Shown in pieces: positions 1 through 10,116 of a stretch of DNA of 64,000 nucleotides; positions within the stretch are counted from its first letter, which is position 1, and each line of letters starts with the position of its first letter. The DNA is taken from positions 124,001 to 188,000 of the forward strand of contig BPQB01000004.1 in NCBI GenBank assembly GCA_019973155.2. Reading direction: 5' to 3'. The notes beneath the pieces were generated by a model, which saw only the letters and a program-made list of their open reading frames with translations, was not told where the DNA came from and ran no database searches. The position numbers and the translations under genes are program-made. Source of the stretch: Phanerochaete sordida (Eukaryota; Basidiomycota; Agaricomycetes; Polyporales; Phanerochaetaceae).

Positions 1-1819
1 GAAGAGCGTCGCGCCTGCGACGAGCGCGCACACGCCCACGAGCATCCCATACACGCCGCCGACGCGGCGCGCGAGCGCCGCGCTGTCCTGCTTCTGCGAG
101 CCCTTGGCCGTGGTGGACGGGCTCGGGCTGCCGGTCCCGACGGTCGGCTTGCCCGTCACGCTCGCGGCGGGCGTCGCGCTCGCGAGCTGCGCCGCGAAGC
201 CGCTGTCGCCGAGCGGCTGGCTCCAGAAGAAGCACGCGTCGCTCACGTAGTCCGCGCCCTCGGCCTTGGCGAGGAACGCGGCGTACGTGCCCGCGGGGTC
301 GCCGTACACGGCGGCGACCGCCGCGACGTTTGGGTACAGCTCCGCCGCGTACGACGTCTCGGACGGCCCCGGCGGCACGGTCATCGCGTAGTCGAGCGCG
401 GCTTGGATCGTCGCGCCGGCCGAGGTGGTCTTGTTCCATGCGTTCACGCCGACGTATTGGCCGAGCTTGGCGTTGGTCTGGCAGGCAGGATTGGTGAGTT
501 GCGGCAGTGGATGAAAACGGAGAAGACACAGACAATCATCGCTGCGAGGTTGTACGCGCGGTAGTGGTACGGGCGCGTGCGCGCTGACTCTAGCGGCTGC
601 AGATGGTCCAGTGAGCGATGCGACGGCTATGTGCATGCAAAGACGCGTACCTGATCGCCGTTGGCCGCGATCTGGCCCATATAGATACCACTGAAGTACT
701 CCTCGATGGTGCCCTTCGCGCCATCCGTGTCGCCGGCGAGGATCTGCAGCGCGGCGAGTTGATTGTAGAAGAAAGAGCCGTGATTACTGGTGTGCCATGC
801 TGGTGAGCTGACTATATGCGCATGAACACGACGGGGAAAGCTCACTTGGTCGCGGCGCGCTCCTGCTTCGCAATGTCTGCGGTCGTGAGCCACTGGACGT
901 ACTGCTGCGCCCAGGCGGTGAGGCCCGCGTCGATGTCGGACGTCCACTTTGGCGCCTGAGTCTCGCGGAGGAGCAGCACCGCGCTCACGATCTTCACCAT
1001 GCACTTTAGGTCGCTGCGTACATGCATTAGCAATGACGCGTCTCCATGACAAAAACACGGCTCACAGGACGCCGGTGTGCGTGCCGACCTGGCCACTGGG
1101 CCCGCCCTGCATCTGCGCGTAGTTGAGGTTCGGATTCATCTTCGTGTCGGGCGCGAGGAACCACGCGTTGACGAAGGACGCGGCGTTCTGCGCGTAGTCG
1201 TCCGCGCGCGTGAGCGCGTACGCGAGGGAGTTGTAGAGCACCGCGTCTGCGAGCGTCTCGAAGTCGCCGATGTTGTTGACGACGCGGTTGGCCGGATTCA
1301 GCTGGCCATCTCGGTTGACGTAGTTGCACTGCTGCCAGACTGCGTGGCGTGGGGATTAGCGGAGGGGAAACTAGGGCAGATGGGCGGGCGTACCCTGCTC
1401 TGGGGTCAGGGCGGTTGTGTTGTGGACATTTGAGCAGTCCGCCCACTCGCTGTAAAGCGGTCAGCAAAGCATGCAACGAACAAGCTGGGGTGAGGCGCAC
1501 TATGGGGCCCAGCTCTCGTAATCATGATAGTCGCCAGACGGCGGAGCGAAGGGCTTGTTCATGACGGCTGTATGGCGCACACGGTGAGCACATCTTCAAC
1601 GGTGAACAAGGGACGCGCCTCACTCCATGGGCTGCCCTGTACGCTCGACTGGGCCCAGGAGATGATTGTCTGGTTCGCGGGGCCGGTGTTGGGGTAGGTG
1701 TTGTTGAGGATGTCCTGCGGGGCGATGAAGACATTGGCGTAGTCGACCAAGGAGTGGACGGGCGCGACCGCGCTGAGGGCGGCGACGACCAGGCAAAGGA
1801 GCGAATTGCGGTGCTTCAT
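1..1819 (-). CDS. Secreted alginate-lyase-fold protein (C-terminus cut by window edge)
   Basis: Likely a secreted or surface polysaccharide lyase of the Pfam Alginate_lyase type, an (alpha/alpha) toroid acting on uronic-acid polymers; the substrate cannot be told from sequence. The start at 1819 gives a signal peptide (MKHRNSLLCLVVAALSAVAP). Exons read 1624-1819, 1501-1567, 1394-1449, 1066-1339, 846-1013, 651-786, 534-596 and 477 to beyond base 1; all phases close. Diagnostic stretches are the PPSGDYHDYESWAPYEWADC region, NPNLNYAQ, NNHGSFFYNQ (the family's NNHG active-site motif) and RPYHYRAYNL. After the catalytic part comes a Ser/Thr/Pro-rich linker and a hydrophobic tail (GMLVGVCALVAGATLF) running into the window edge, which suggests GPI or membrane anchoring. 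Family assignment is good; activity is inferred. Confidence 0.8.
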
Positions 1820-2607
1820 GGGGAACGAGACGAGGCAGACGAGCACGGGCTCCCGACGCCGGACGCCTCGCGGGTTATAAGACAAACGCTAATCAGCGCG
1901 CGCCGTGCTTGATCCCGAGCCCGTCGCCGGTGCCTGGCCTTGGCACGCGCTACACATACCATATACGGCAGGAAGTGTGCTTCACGATGACCAATACCCC
2001 CGACGCCTGCCCCATATGGTGTTGATGCGCCCTCCCCCGCCGCATCAGCACGGGGCCCTCTCGGCACGCTCTCCAACGCTTTACGCGCAGCCACGAAGCC
2101 TCCTTCGAGACTTGTCGTACGACTCGTACGAGAGCCGCTCATCCGCAGCGTTCGCTTCAGCGGCTTTCTGCGGCCGTTGTTTGTGCGCAACACAAGATCG
2201 CCCGTGCCAAGACTCCGCATACTCAGACACGGAACGTCGTGCGCGTTCTGTTGCTACCACAGCGAGTCATTCGTCCTCTTTTTGACTCGACGGTCTTGAC
2301 AACACCATCGCAGCGACCCGCGCATTGACAGCGTTACCACCTTGGGAACTTCTTGGGCGCCGCACTTCCACCTTGCGATTGGCTCGCATGACAGGACAGC
2401 ATGTGGCTTACGGCAGGAAAACAACACCTATTGAAACGGTGCAAGGCGACACCAGCGCGAGCACACGCAAGGCACTGTAGATCCGGTGGTCAACACATAA
2501 ATTCCCCTTGGAACACGATTATCAGTGAGTACTATGTCGTAAAGAACACTAAAGAGTGGTCGCTATCAAGTCAAGTCCGTGAATCGTAGCAAATGTGCCA
2601 CGGTTGC
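1820..2607. other. Intergenic region between two minus-strand genes
   Basis: It holds the upstream region of the alginate-lyase-fold gene and the 3' side of the next minus-strand gene. A 134-codon minus frame at 1816-2220 and a 126-codon plus frame at 1905-2285 overlap each other, are Arg/Ser-rich and show no recognisable domain. I see no supported gene. Confidence 0.5.
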
Positions 2608-3563
2608 TTAAGGGCAGCCAGCAGCGTAGGTGAGAACCTTCGTCCAGCTGCTCGAGACACCAGTGGCGGGCTTGAACAGCTGCAGAACATTTGTGAGCAC
2701 GCCTCCGTTCAGCTCAAACAAAGCGCACTTACAGCCTTGCCTGCGGTGACATCAGTCTTTCCGGTGGTGATGGCGCTCTTCTGGCGAGCCGTGGCAGCCT
2801 TCGCAGCCTTGGCGTCGAGCGCCGCGTTCGCTTGGTTCGCCGCGTTCGTGATCATCGTCGAAGCGAGGCTATCGAGGCTCGTCGCGAGCGCGGTGGTCGC
2901 GGACTTGATCGATGTGTTCGCAAGGTACGCTTTCACGGCGGTCAGCGCGGTGCTCGCGGGGCGCTTGACGCCGTCGCCGAGTGCGTGCTGGACGACCAGA
3001 CGTTTCTGAAGAGAGCACGTGTCAATATCCGCTGCATCCGCCCGCGCCGAGCCGACGTACCTCAGCGTTGACGGCCTTGTCGAGGAAGACGACGTTCTTC
3101 TGCGCGTTGACGGCGTCGAAGAGCGGCTTGAGCAGCGCCTCCTTCGTCGCGGACGTCTTGATGCCGCCCGCGTCGAGGATCTTGTTCAGCGCGGTGCACG
3201 CGCCGTTGCCGTTCAGCGCCTGCTTGAGCACCTGCAGCTCGAGCGAGTGGTCGCACTCCGTGTTCGCCGGCTGCGCGCCCGCGGGCGCCGCCGTGAGCGC
3301 GTTGTTCGCGAGCGTGAAGCGCACGGGGTTCGCGAGGCAGCCCGCCTGCACGTCGCCCCGCGCGGGCAGCTCGCAGATCTCGATGCCCGTGAAGGCGCGC
3401 GACTGCAGGTCGAGGTCGGACTGGAGGAATGTGAGTGCGGGGGCAGACTACTGATAGGTGGGGCACGTACCCGGTGCTGCAGAGAACCAGAGCCGTACTG
3501 CACAGGCGCAGCGAAGGAGAGGGAGACGAGGGAGAGGGCGGTCATGAACTTGATAGCGTACAT
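2608..3563 (-). CDS. Small secreted protein of unknown function
   Basis: A predicted secreted protein of about 248 residues. The start at 3563 gives a signal peptide (MYAIKFMTALSLVSLSFAAP). Exons 3471-3563, 3061-3420, 2733-3005 and 2608-2679 join in frame and end with a short exon coding LFKPATGVSSSW...AAGCP. The mature part opens with SDLDLQSRAFTGIEICELPA and carries a few Cys residues (ICELP, GCLA, ECDH, ACTAL, AAGCP), then a long Ala/Thr/Lys-rich helical stretch (residues about 150-225). There is no catalytic motif. A clear TATA element lies about 160 bp upstream of the ATG, as is usual for well-expressed fungal secretome genes. I do not recognise a named family; similar short secreted proteins are common in wood-decay basidiomycetes. 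Confidence 0.7.
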
Positions 3564-3724
3564 CGTGTTGAAGTGTTCAAAGAGGATATCGTGAGCAAAG
3601 AGGGGTGTACGAAAGAGAGTGGGTAATAAAAAAGAATAAAAAGGTTGACCGGCCGGCGGTGAGAAGGTGTGTAAAAGGGAGCTGCGGAGAAGAGGAATGA
3701 GGACTCTGCCATGGGGGGTAGTCC

Positions 3725-3732
3725 CTTATATA
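3725..3732 (-). promoter_or_regulatory. TATA box of the small secreted protein gene
   Basis: On the minus strand the sequence reads TATATAAG, 162-169 bp upstream of the ATG at 3563. This is a canonical core-promoter TATA element in a fungal position. Confidence 0.5.
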
Positions 3733-4383
3733 CGGTCAGTTGGGCGCGGCGTCTGACGCGTAGATCCCGCGTCGTCGGGGGCCCGAGTGCTCGTGTGACA
3801 GCATGGCAGGGTAGCCAAGCCTCGTTTCAGGTAGCTGGAAGAGCGGAAGGGGCGGCGTTCGAGGGCAACGAGGCGGGAATCTTTGATATCTCGAGGGGAA
3901 GACAGACGATGCAATGATGCCCAAGCCCGGATGTTGAGCGCTCTCTATTTGTATTTATTTGGTCGCACCCCAGTGCAAGAGGCGACGATTTCCTTTGGCT
4001 CTCCTCAGCGTCGTCCACCACTTCGTAATTGAGAGGCGTTGGACGTTCTTTGCCCTAGAGTTTAGCAAATGCATGCTAAGTGGTGAGCTTTCCTCATGAC
4101 GTTGATGGGAGGTGTTGTGAGAGACTCTTGCAGATCCGAATACGAGTCACAGCGCTCTGATGGCTGCTTGATGCAGATGCGCCTCTCTCGAAACGCGACG
4201 ACGACGAAAAGACACTCGAAATTTTGCTCACAGCCTTCGTCATGTGCGTATTCTGACTGGAGTGGTCATGCTCGTTCTAAGTTCATATCCTCGCGCAGTG
4301 CTCTCACGGTACCCTTAGCGGCACCAGCTCCGTCATCACACCAGCCTTGAACGCGAACAGCCCACACACCTTGAACATACACC
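3733..4383. other. Divergent intergenic region
   Basis: This lies between the minus-strand secreted-protein gene and the plus-strand F-box gene, so it should hold both promoters. I see no coding exon or RNA gene. Confidence 0.5.
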
Positions 4384-6040
4384 ATGGCCTGGGACGAGCT
4401 CTGCGTATTATGCGGCATACGCCCTACATGTGGCCCGACATGGCTCCAGCCGAACGTCGGCCAGCTCATCAAGGCCGAAGCCATCCGCATCGCGAGCGAG
4501 CTTTCGCCTCCCGCGCAAGACCACGCGGACGTCGTCGCGCGGCTCGAGGCAGCGCTCGCGCTCACGAGCCTCACGGAGGAGATCCCGGGGCTCGAGGCCC
4601 GCCTGCGTCTGGGGACCTCAGGTGACTGCCTCGCCGTGGGGCACTTCGCGCCGGCGGACGGCGCGTACGCGCCCTGCACGCACCACGGGGCGCCCCCGCG
4701 CCACCCCGCGGGCGACGGCGCGGCCGTGCGGCGTGTGCGCGACGGCGACAGCGGCATGTTCTGGCAGCGCGTGCTCGATGCGGACGCGCGCACGCTCGAG
4801 CGCTGCACGACGTGCTGCCGCACGCACTACGACCCCCTGTGCAACGTCTGGGTCCACGTCGAGTGCGCGGCGTACCTCGAGGCGTGGCTCGACTGCGATG
4901 CGCCGCCGCGCGTAGGGCGAGACGGGAAGCCGCTTGCGCTGCTCGCGGAGCTGTACGAGCTGGCCAACTCGCGGCGGGAGCCGCGCGCTTACGGCTCGCT
5001 CCCGTGCGTCGACTACGGGGCAGCGCGGTCCTGCTTCCTGTACAATGAGCAGCATCAGGACTACGTGCTTCCCGCGCGCAACGGCACGAAGTACACTGCA
5101 CGAGCTCTCGCGGCTGGTTTGGTAGGGAAGGAATTATTACCGGCCATCTTGGAGGACTGTCGATTCTGGACGTTCATCCGACCAGACATGTGGGTCGTCC
5201 CCACTCATGACAGGTTCATGCTGACAATATCGGGTGCATAGATGGCCCACAAGACTTTCAGAGCAGCATGGAAAGCTCGATGTTGCTACCTCGGGACCCG
5301 AGAGTCAGCAAAGCACCATCGCACGTCTTCCGCTGGAGCTTCTCGCTGAGATCTTGCAGTATCTCGAGCTCCCGTCGCTGCTCACGTTTGCCCTCTCCTG
5401 CAAGGGTCTCTACACACGTACACTGGACCACAGCATGCTCTCGCACTGCCTTCGGCATTCGATGGTACACGCCGACGGCGCGATGCGCTGGCTCTTCCCC
5501 GTCTCCGAGCTTCCCGGGGAATACGAACGCGCCTACTCCGCGATGATGACCTGGATACCATGGGACGTGGCCTCGCCGCTCAACACGCAAGTGACCTTCA
5601 ACGACGCGCTCTTCGAAGAAGAAGAAGATGATGGCGGGGAATTCGTGCCAAGCGACGACAACGACGACACGAGCGACATCGACAACATCGACGGCAGCGA
5701 CGATTCCGATGTAGAGAGTGCGGACACCGACGTAGACGAAGGCATCGCCGAAGGCACGATCCTCGACGTCCCGGTGCCCCCACCGCCGCCGCATCAGCAA
5801 CTCCCTCGCAAGCCTCTCCCGCTGTTCGATCCCGGATTCCCGCTCCTCGCCTTCCTTCGTGCGTGCTACACCGACGACTCCATGCGTGCGCGCCGCCGGC
5901 GGTGGGGTCTGATCAAGCAGTTCGACAAGCTCTGGACGGACTATCGTCGAGATGGGTGGGAGAGAGACGTGTTCGCCCCTGTGGGCGTTACATGGAAGCT
6001 GGGGGCCGGTTGGGAACTGGTTTGTGACTGCGAAGGGTAA
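4384..6040 (+). CDS. F-box domain protein
   Basis: Likely a substrate receptor of an SCF (Skp1-Cullin-F-box) ubiquitin ligase. Exons 4384-5189 and 5242-6040 join through a 52-nt intron with a CTGAC branch sequence, giving 534 residues. The N-terminal half (residues 1-270) is Cys-rich (LCVLCGIRPTCGP, RCTTCCRTHYDPLCNVW...ECAAYL) and may be its own zinc-binding module. The F-box sits centrally: IARLPLELLAEILQYLELPS...FALSCKGLY (about residues 295-330). It is followed by a long acidic stretch (EEEEDDGGEFVPSDDNDD onward) and a short proline run. The target is unknown. Without the intron both halves read as separate frames; the splice restores one frame across the F-box. The gene is on the opposite strand to its neighbours. 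Confidence 0.72.
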
Positions 6041-6619
6041 CCAGGCTCTACCTTTATGGCGCATTGGTTGGGTACGAGCAATTGTAGAACGCTGCCGATT
6101 TTCCGCCATTTTAATCATTAGCTTGCGTCGATCCCCTTGGTCTGAAGCTCTATCTACGCAACGGCGGTCCTGGCTCTGGCGTCCAAACCCGTCCAAAGCG
6201 CACAACCGGGAGAAGGCAGCAGCTGAGACGACCAGGCACCTCTGCTCCGGCGATTACGATCGACGACGAGCTTATTTCCTGGCTTCTAGCCTCGATCGCG
6301 ACAAGCAGTATGAGGCTAAAGAGATTGATTAATGACAGCTGGATCTGTATGTACGCGACCAAGACTGGCGAACTACGAAGGAGACTATGTACTATCCAAG
6401 AAGAACGACGAGGCGAAGGGCAAATACTTGATACACTTTTGGGGATCCGATGCGGGACAATATGTGATACAGTGGGGGTATTGGGTGAATGGGGAGGGCA
6501 AGAGGGAAGAAGAGGCTATTAGGTATGGCTGCTAAGGTCGAAGTCCGCGCTGCACGAGGCAGCCTGTTCAAGAAGAGAGCGAGACGAAACCAGCGTCCCC
6601 CGAGTGTGCGCCCGCGCGC
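6041..6619. other. Convergent intergenic region
   Basis: This is the 3' space between the plus-strand F-box gene and the minus-strand Clp1-like gene. Short overlapping frames are present, but none is supported. Confidence 0.5.
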
Positions 6620-7624
6620 TCACTGCCTGGCCATGCGGTTGAGCGCGGTGAGGAGGATCTCGTACGCGAGGTCGATGACGCCCCAGAGCTCGGTGTCGAA
6701 GATGCCGAACGCGCACGTGTTCTTCCAGAGGTTCGTGACGACCTTCGCGTTCGACATGAGCATCTGGAGCCCGCCCTGCGTGCCCGCCTGCGAGTGCGCG
6801 GCCACCGCGAGCTGGTGCGCGAGGCGCGCGAGGTGGTCCTGCGAGAACTGCGCGGTGTAGCCGCGCGGCGTGCTGCTCGACGCGCCGCCCGCGCGCGGGA
6901 GGTGCGCCGCGAGCGACGGCAGCAGCGCCATGAGCAGCTTGTCCGCGCGCTTGTTGTGCAGGTATGCGTGCAGGTGCGGGAACGTCGTCGCGTCGGGCAC
7001 CGTGAGCGGGACGACGGGGAGCGTGAGCGACGTCGCGCGCCCGGACGGCCGCGAGGGCGGCAGCGCGGGCAGGTTCGCGCAGTGCGCGGCGAGCACGAGC
7101 GAGTGCGCTGGGTAGAGCATCGCGGTGTGGGCGGCGTGCGCCTGTGCGGCGGCGAAGGACGCGGCGGTCGGCGTCGTGGGCGACGAGGCCGACGGTTTTG
7201 TGGCGGTGACGGCGAGGATGTGCGTCGGGTACGATGCCGAGGCGGGCGCGCTTGAGCTGGGGCGCACAGGCGCGTCGAGGCTCGACGGAAGGTGCGACTT
7301 CGGGAGCGAGCTTGGGATCGAGAGCAGGTTGACTGCCGTCATCATGCTAGAGTGTGGCGCGCTTTGTGAGTGGGCGGTGCAAGACAAATGGGAGAGCGCC
7401 ACATACTCGTGTGCCTGGCTAGCAAGGTGCTGGCGGATATACTCAATCGGGACCTCTGCCAGCTCGGGGGCGAGGCCAGCGATCGTCTTGCGGTCGACCT
7501 CCATGAAGGGAGGGCGGGCGAGCGTCCGCGGCATGTTGATGGACGGGGACGAGGAGGAGTGAGTCGCGCGTTCCATGGTCTGCATCGAGAAGTGGGGGAC
7601 GGGGTGCGCCTGAACCTGGAACAT
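6620..7624 (-). CDS. Clp1-like protein (clamp-cell / sexual development regulator family)
   Basis: Basidiomycete Clp1 (clampless1 of Coprinopsis, Clp1 of Ustilago) acts downstream of the homeodomain mating-type proteins and is needed for clamp formation or dikaryotic proliferation. This is a single 334-codon exon from the ATG at 7624. Family-like blocks in order: VDRKTIAGLAPELAEVPIEYIRQHL (cited as a region, residues about 43-68), a Ser/Thr/Pro-rich middle, LYPAHSLVLAAHCANLPALPP (about 178-198), LPVVPLTVP, FPHLHAYLHNKRADKLLMALLP (about 218-239), and a C-terminal LWKNTCAFGIFDTELW...LAYEILLTALN. It has no DNA-binding or enzymatic motif, as expected for Clp1. Assignment rests on recognised block order; regulation by an HD heterodimer is known for the family and not shown here. 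Confidence 0.78.
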   Translation of the reverse strand: MFQVQAHPVPHFSMQTMERATHSSSSPSINMPRTLARPPFMEVDRKTIAGLAPELAEVPIEYIRQHLASQAHEYVALSHLSCTAHSQSAPHSSMMTAVNLLSIPSSLPKSHLPSSLDAPVRPSSSAPASASYPTHILAVTATKPSASSPTTPTAASFAAAQAHAAHTAMLYPAHSLVLAAHCANLPALPPSRPSGRATSLTLPVVPLTVPDATTFPHLHAYLHNKRADKLLMALLPSLAAHLPRAGGASSSTPRGYTAQFSQDHLARLAHQLAVAAHSQAGTQGGLQMLMSNAKVVTNLWKNTCAFGIFDTELWGVIDLAYEILLTALNRMARQ

Positions 7625-8261
7625 GTCGTTTATAGGAAAGGATTAGGGTAGAGGATGTTTGGTAAAAGCGTGATCTAGCGGGGCGACTACGGGCAAGAAA
7701 AAGCAACGAGAAGTGACGAAGGAGACGGGTCTAGCGAGAATAGTCGAGGCAGGGCTTGTTGGTGAAGATCGCCATGGATTTGCAGTAGTACTCTTATACG
7801 ACATTTGACGGCCAAAGCGAGCACAAGGCGGAGGCAGAAGACGGGGCTGAGATGGGTGCATGGTCGTATAGGAATAAGGACAAGTACGGATTTGGACGCT
7901 TGCTTGTGTCCTGCTGAGGAATGGGCCACCGCAGGCGCCCCACGTGTAGGATGGCCCCCTCCATCTTCTGGGTCTCCTTCGCCATTGCAGGCTATCGTTG
8001 TCGACGCGCAGAACATATTTGGCCCTGCGCCAATCCGTCATCGTCCTTGCTTCTGATCCTAATACACCATTGCTAGCAACTAATCACCGTGACGACCAGC
8101 CAGAGCCTTGTACTCGCCCCGCCCAAACGCCCGGGAAGCTCCCGTGCGCACACCTGTCCATCCCAAATCCAACACAAGGCCGACGCCGTCGCTGCTCTCA
8201 GGACCGTCATCCCAGTGCTGGCCACGCACGGCCGCGGCCCACGCACGGGCCACAATCAGAA
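7625..8261. other. Upstream region of the Clp1-like gene
   Basis: Clp1 promoters in other species carry binding sites for the mating-type HD complex, but I cannot assign one by eye here. No gene is supported; the minus frame at 7643-8041 has no recognisable content. Confidence 0.4.
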
Positions 8262-9671
8262 TCAGCGTTTGCTGTCCCGCGGTCGCAAGATACGGCGCTG
8301 TGTGAACAGGTGCTTCAAAGGGTTGTGTTTCTTATCAGCCCTGTCAAGCTCGCTTTCGCTTTGCGTGGCGGGACGTCGGAATGTCCTCGACGAGAGACGG
8401 CCCTCGGTAGGTTCACTGTCTTCCTCGAATGCACCGCCTTGTTCCCCGGACCGTGACTGCACGAGGGAAGCTGTGAGTCTGTCAATCACGGAGTAGTCCC
8501 ACTCTGGCGAATCCGGCGAATCCGGCGCTTGCGCTCGCGCTGTGCGAGCTTTCAGCCGTCCCTTGAATGCCCATAGCTACGCACATGAGGACCAACTCTG
8601 ACGCGGAGCAATGTCGAACTCACCAGATTCGCGCTTTCCTCGTCCGCAGCGTCAACCTGCTTCCGTGGTGGCGGTAGCACTGTCTGCCAGGAGATGGTCG
8701 GGAACTGTGCAACGGCCGGATCGTCACGCTTTGCGCTCCCCGTTATGTCTTCGAGCTCGTCCACGATCCCGGGGGTATCTTGCATAAGCTCGGCCGGCAA
8801 GGCTAGACGGAGCGCCGCCATCACGTCTTCAGCCTTATTGCTGAACTGCTCTGCTTGGCTCTCTCCGCTCAGCACACGGTCTCTGCTCGTGGTTCGCTGC
8901 GAGTGCAAGATAGGCAGTTTGGGCAGTTTCGAGCTCTTGGTATGCTCGACCCGCCCGTGCTTGTTTGTTGGCAAGGCGGATCGCTTCGACAGGTGAGGCG
9001 GCATTTCTAGCTCCCGTTCAGGTTTCACCACTTCTGGGGCGGATCGCCTCGAACGACGGGACTCCCGCTCGTCGATCAATGTCGAACGAGCCTGCGCCTT
9101 TTCTGTCGCCAAATTCCACTTCGTCTGGTATTGCCTACATTGGTCCCGGATCTTGGTGAGGCCCACGCGGAGGGAGTGAACGAGCTCTGGCCAGGGCATT
9201 CTATACATGGCGGGTTGCGGCATGATCATATACGTCCAAGCTGCAAACTCGTGAGACCACTGAATTCAGCCCGCAAGATGGAGGGAACGCACCCTTCATG
9301 ACGAGGTCCCTTTCCGGCTGGTCCGTGAATGTTACGATATCCTCGCCCTTCTCGTTCTTCCCCACGTCCGCACCGCGCGCGACGATCAGGGACAGCGCCT
9401 GCATGATCCTCGTCTTCATCCGCCTGCGGTACGTGACGTACCTGAACATGCCCTCGCGCTTGAAGATGGACGAGAGCGACATGTTGACCTGGCTGGGGCG
9501 GAAAGATGCTTCTCTGAACGGCGGGTCAGGCCAGATGGTCTCGGGACGGTGCATCGCGGCCTTGTGGCACGCGCGGAGGCGGAAGTGTTGGTGGGAGGCG
9601 GCAGGCATCGTCTTGCGCAGGACATCCGGCGATATCCTCGCAGCCGGGTGCGCTGGGTTGAGGCGCGCCAT
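8262..9671 (-). CDS. Protein of unknown function, conserved-looking N-terminal domain
   Basis: Three exons (9293-9671, 8624-9240, 8262-8576) give 436 residues with closing phases. The N-terminal 170 residues are dense and protein-like: HFRLRACHKAAMHRPE, then a block around FRPSQVNMSLSSIFKREGMFRYVTYRRRMKTRIMQALSLIVARGAD, then AWTYMIMPQPAMYRMPWPELVHSLRVGL. The C-terminal 250 residues are low-complexity, charged and Ser/Arg/Glu-rich, probably disordered. There is no signal peptide or TM helix. The basic N-terminus could suit mitochondrial or nucleic-acid work, but I do not recognise the family and assign no function. Confidence 0.62.
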
Positions 9672-10116
9672 GGTGTCATTTTTGCCAAAGGTGAGGAGAG
9701 GCCAGAGGAGACCTGGCGTCGTGCGTTTGAACTTGAGCGAGTCGGCCGGGCCGTCAAGGAGACAGAAAACGAGTGCAGGCTCACATTTACGCTTCTGGGG
9801 AGCCTGACGGCCTTTGGGAGTCTGGATAGCTCAGTGCATTTCTGCATAGAGCCTCGTAGTGCCACAGCCTGCTGTCGGGAGGTGGTCGTCCTAGACAATT
9901 GTCGAAGCGTCCCCCGCTGCCCAAGCCGGCTCGGTTCGGCGATCGCTTCAGCGGATCACTGCGATCGACCTGCACAGCCGAACCGCTCGCAACCGATGCC
10001 GCAAAGTCACAGTGGCACTGGATGCAGGCTTGATTATTTTCAACAGAGTACAAGCTACTAAACACAGCATAGGGTATCCAAATCGTAGAGAACAGTCCCA
10101 AACGAACAGGAAACGC

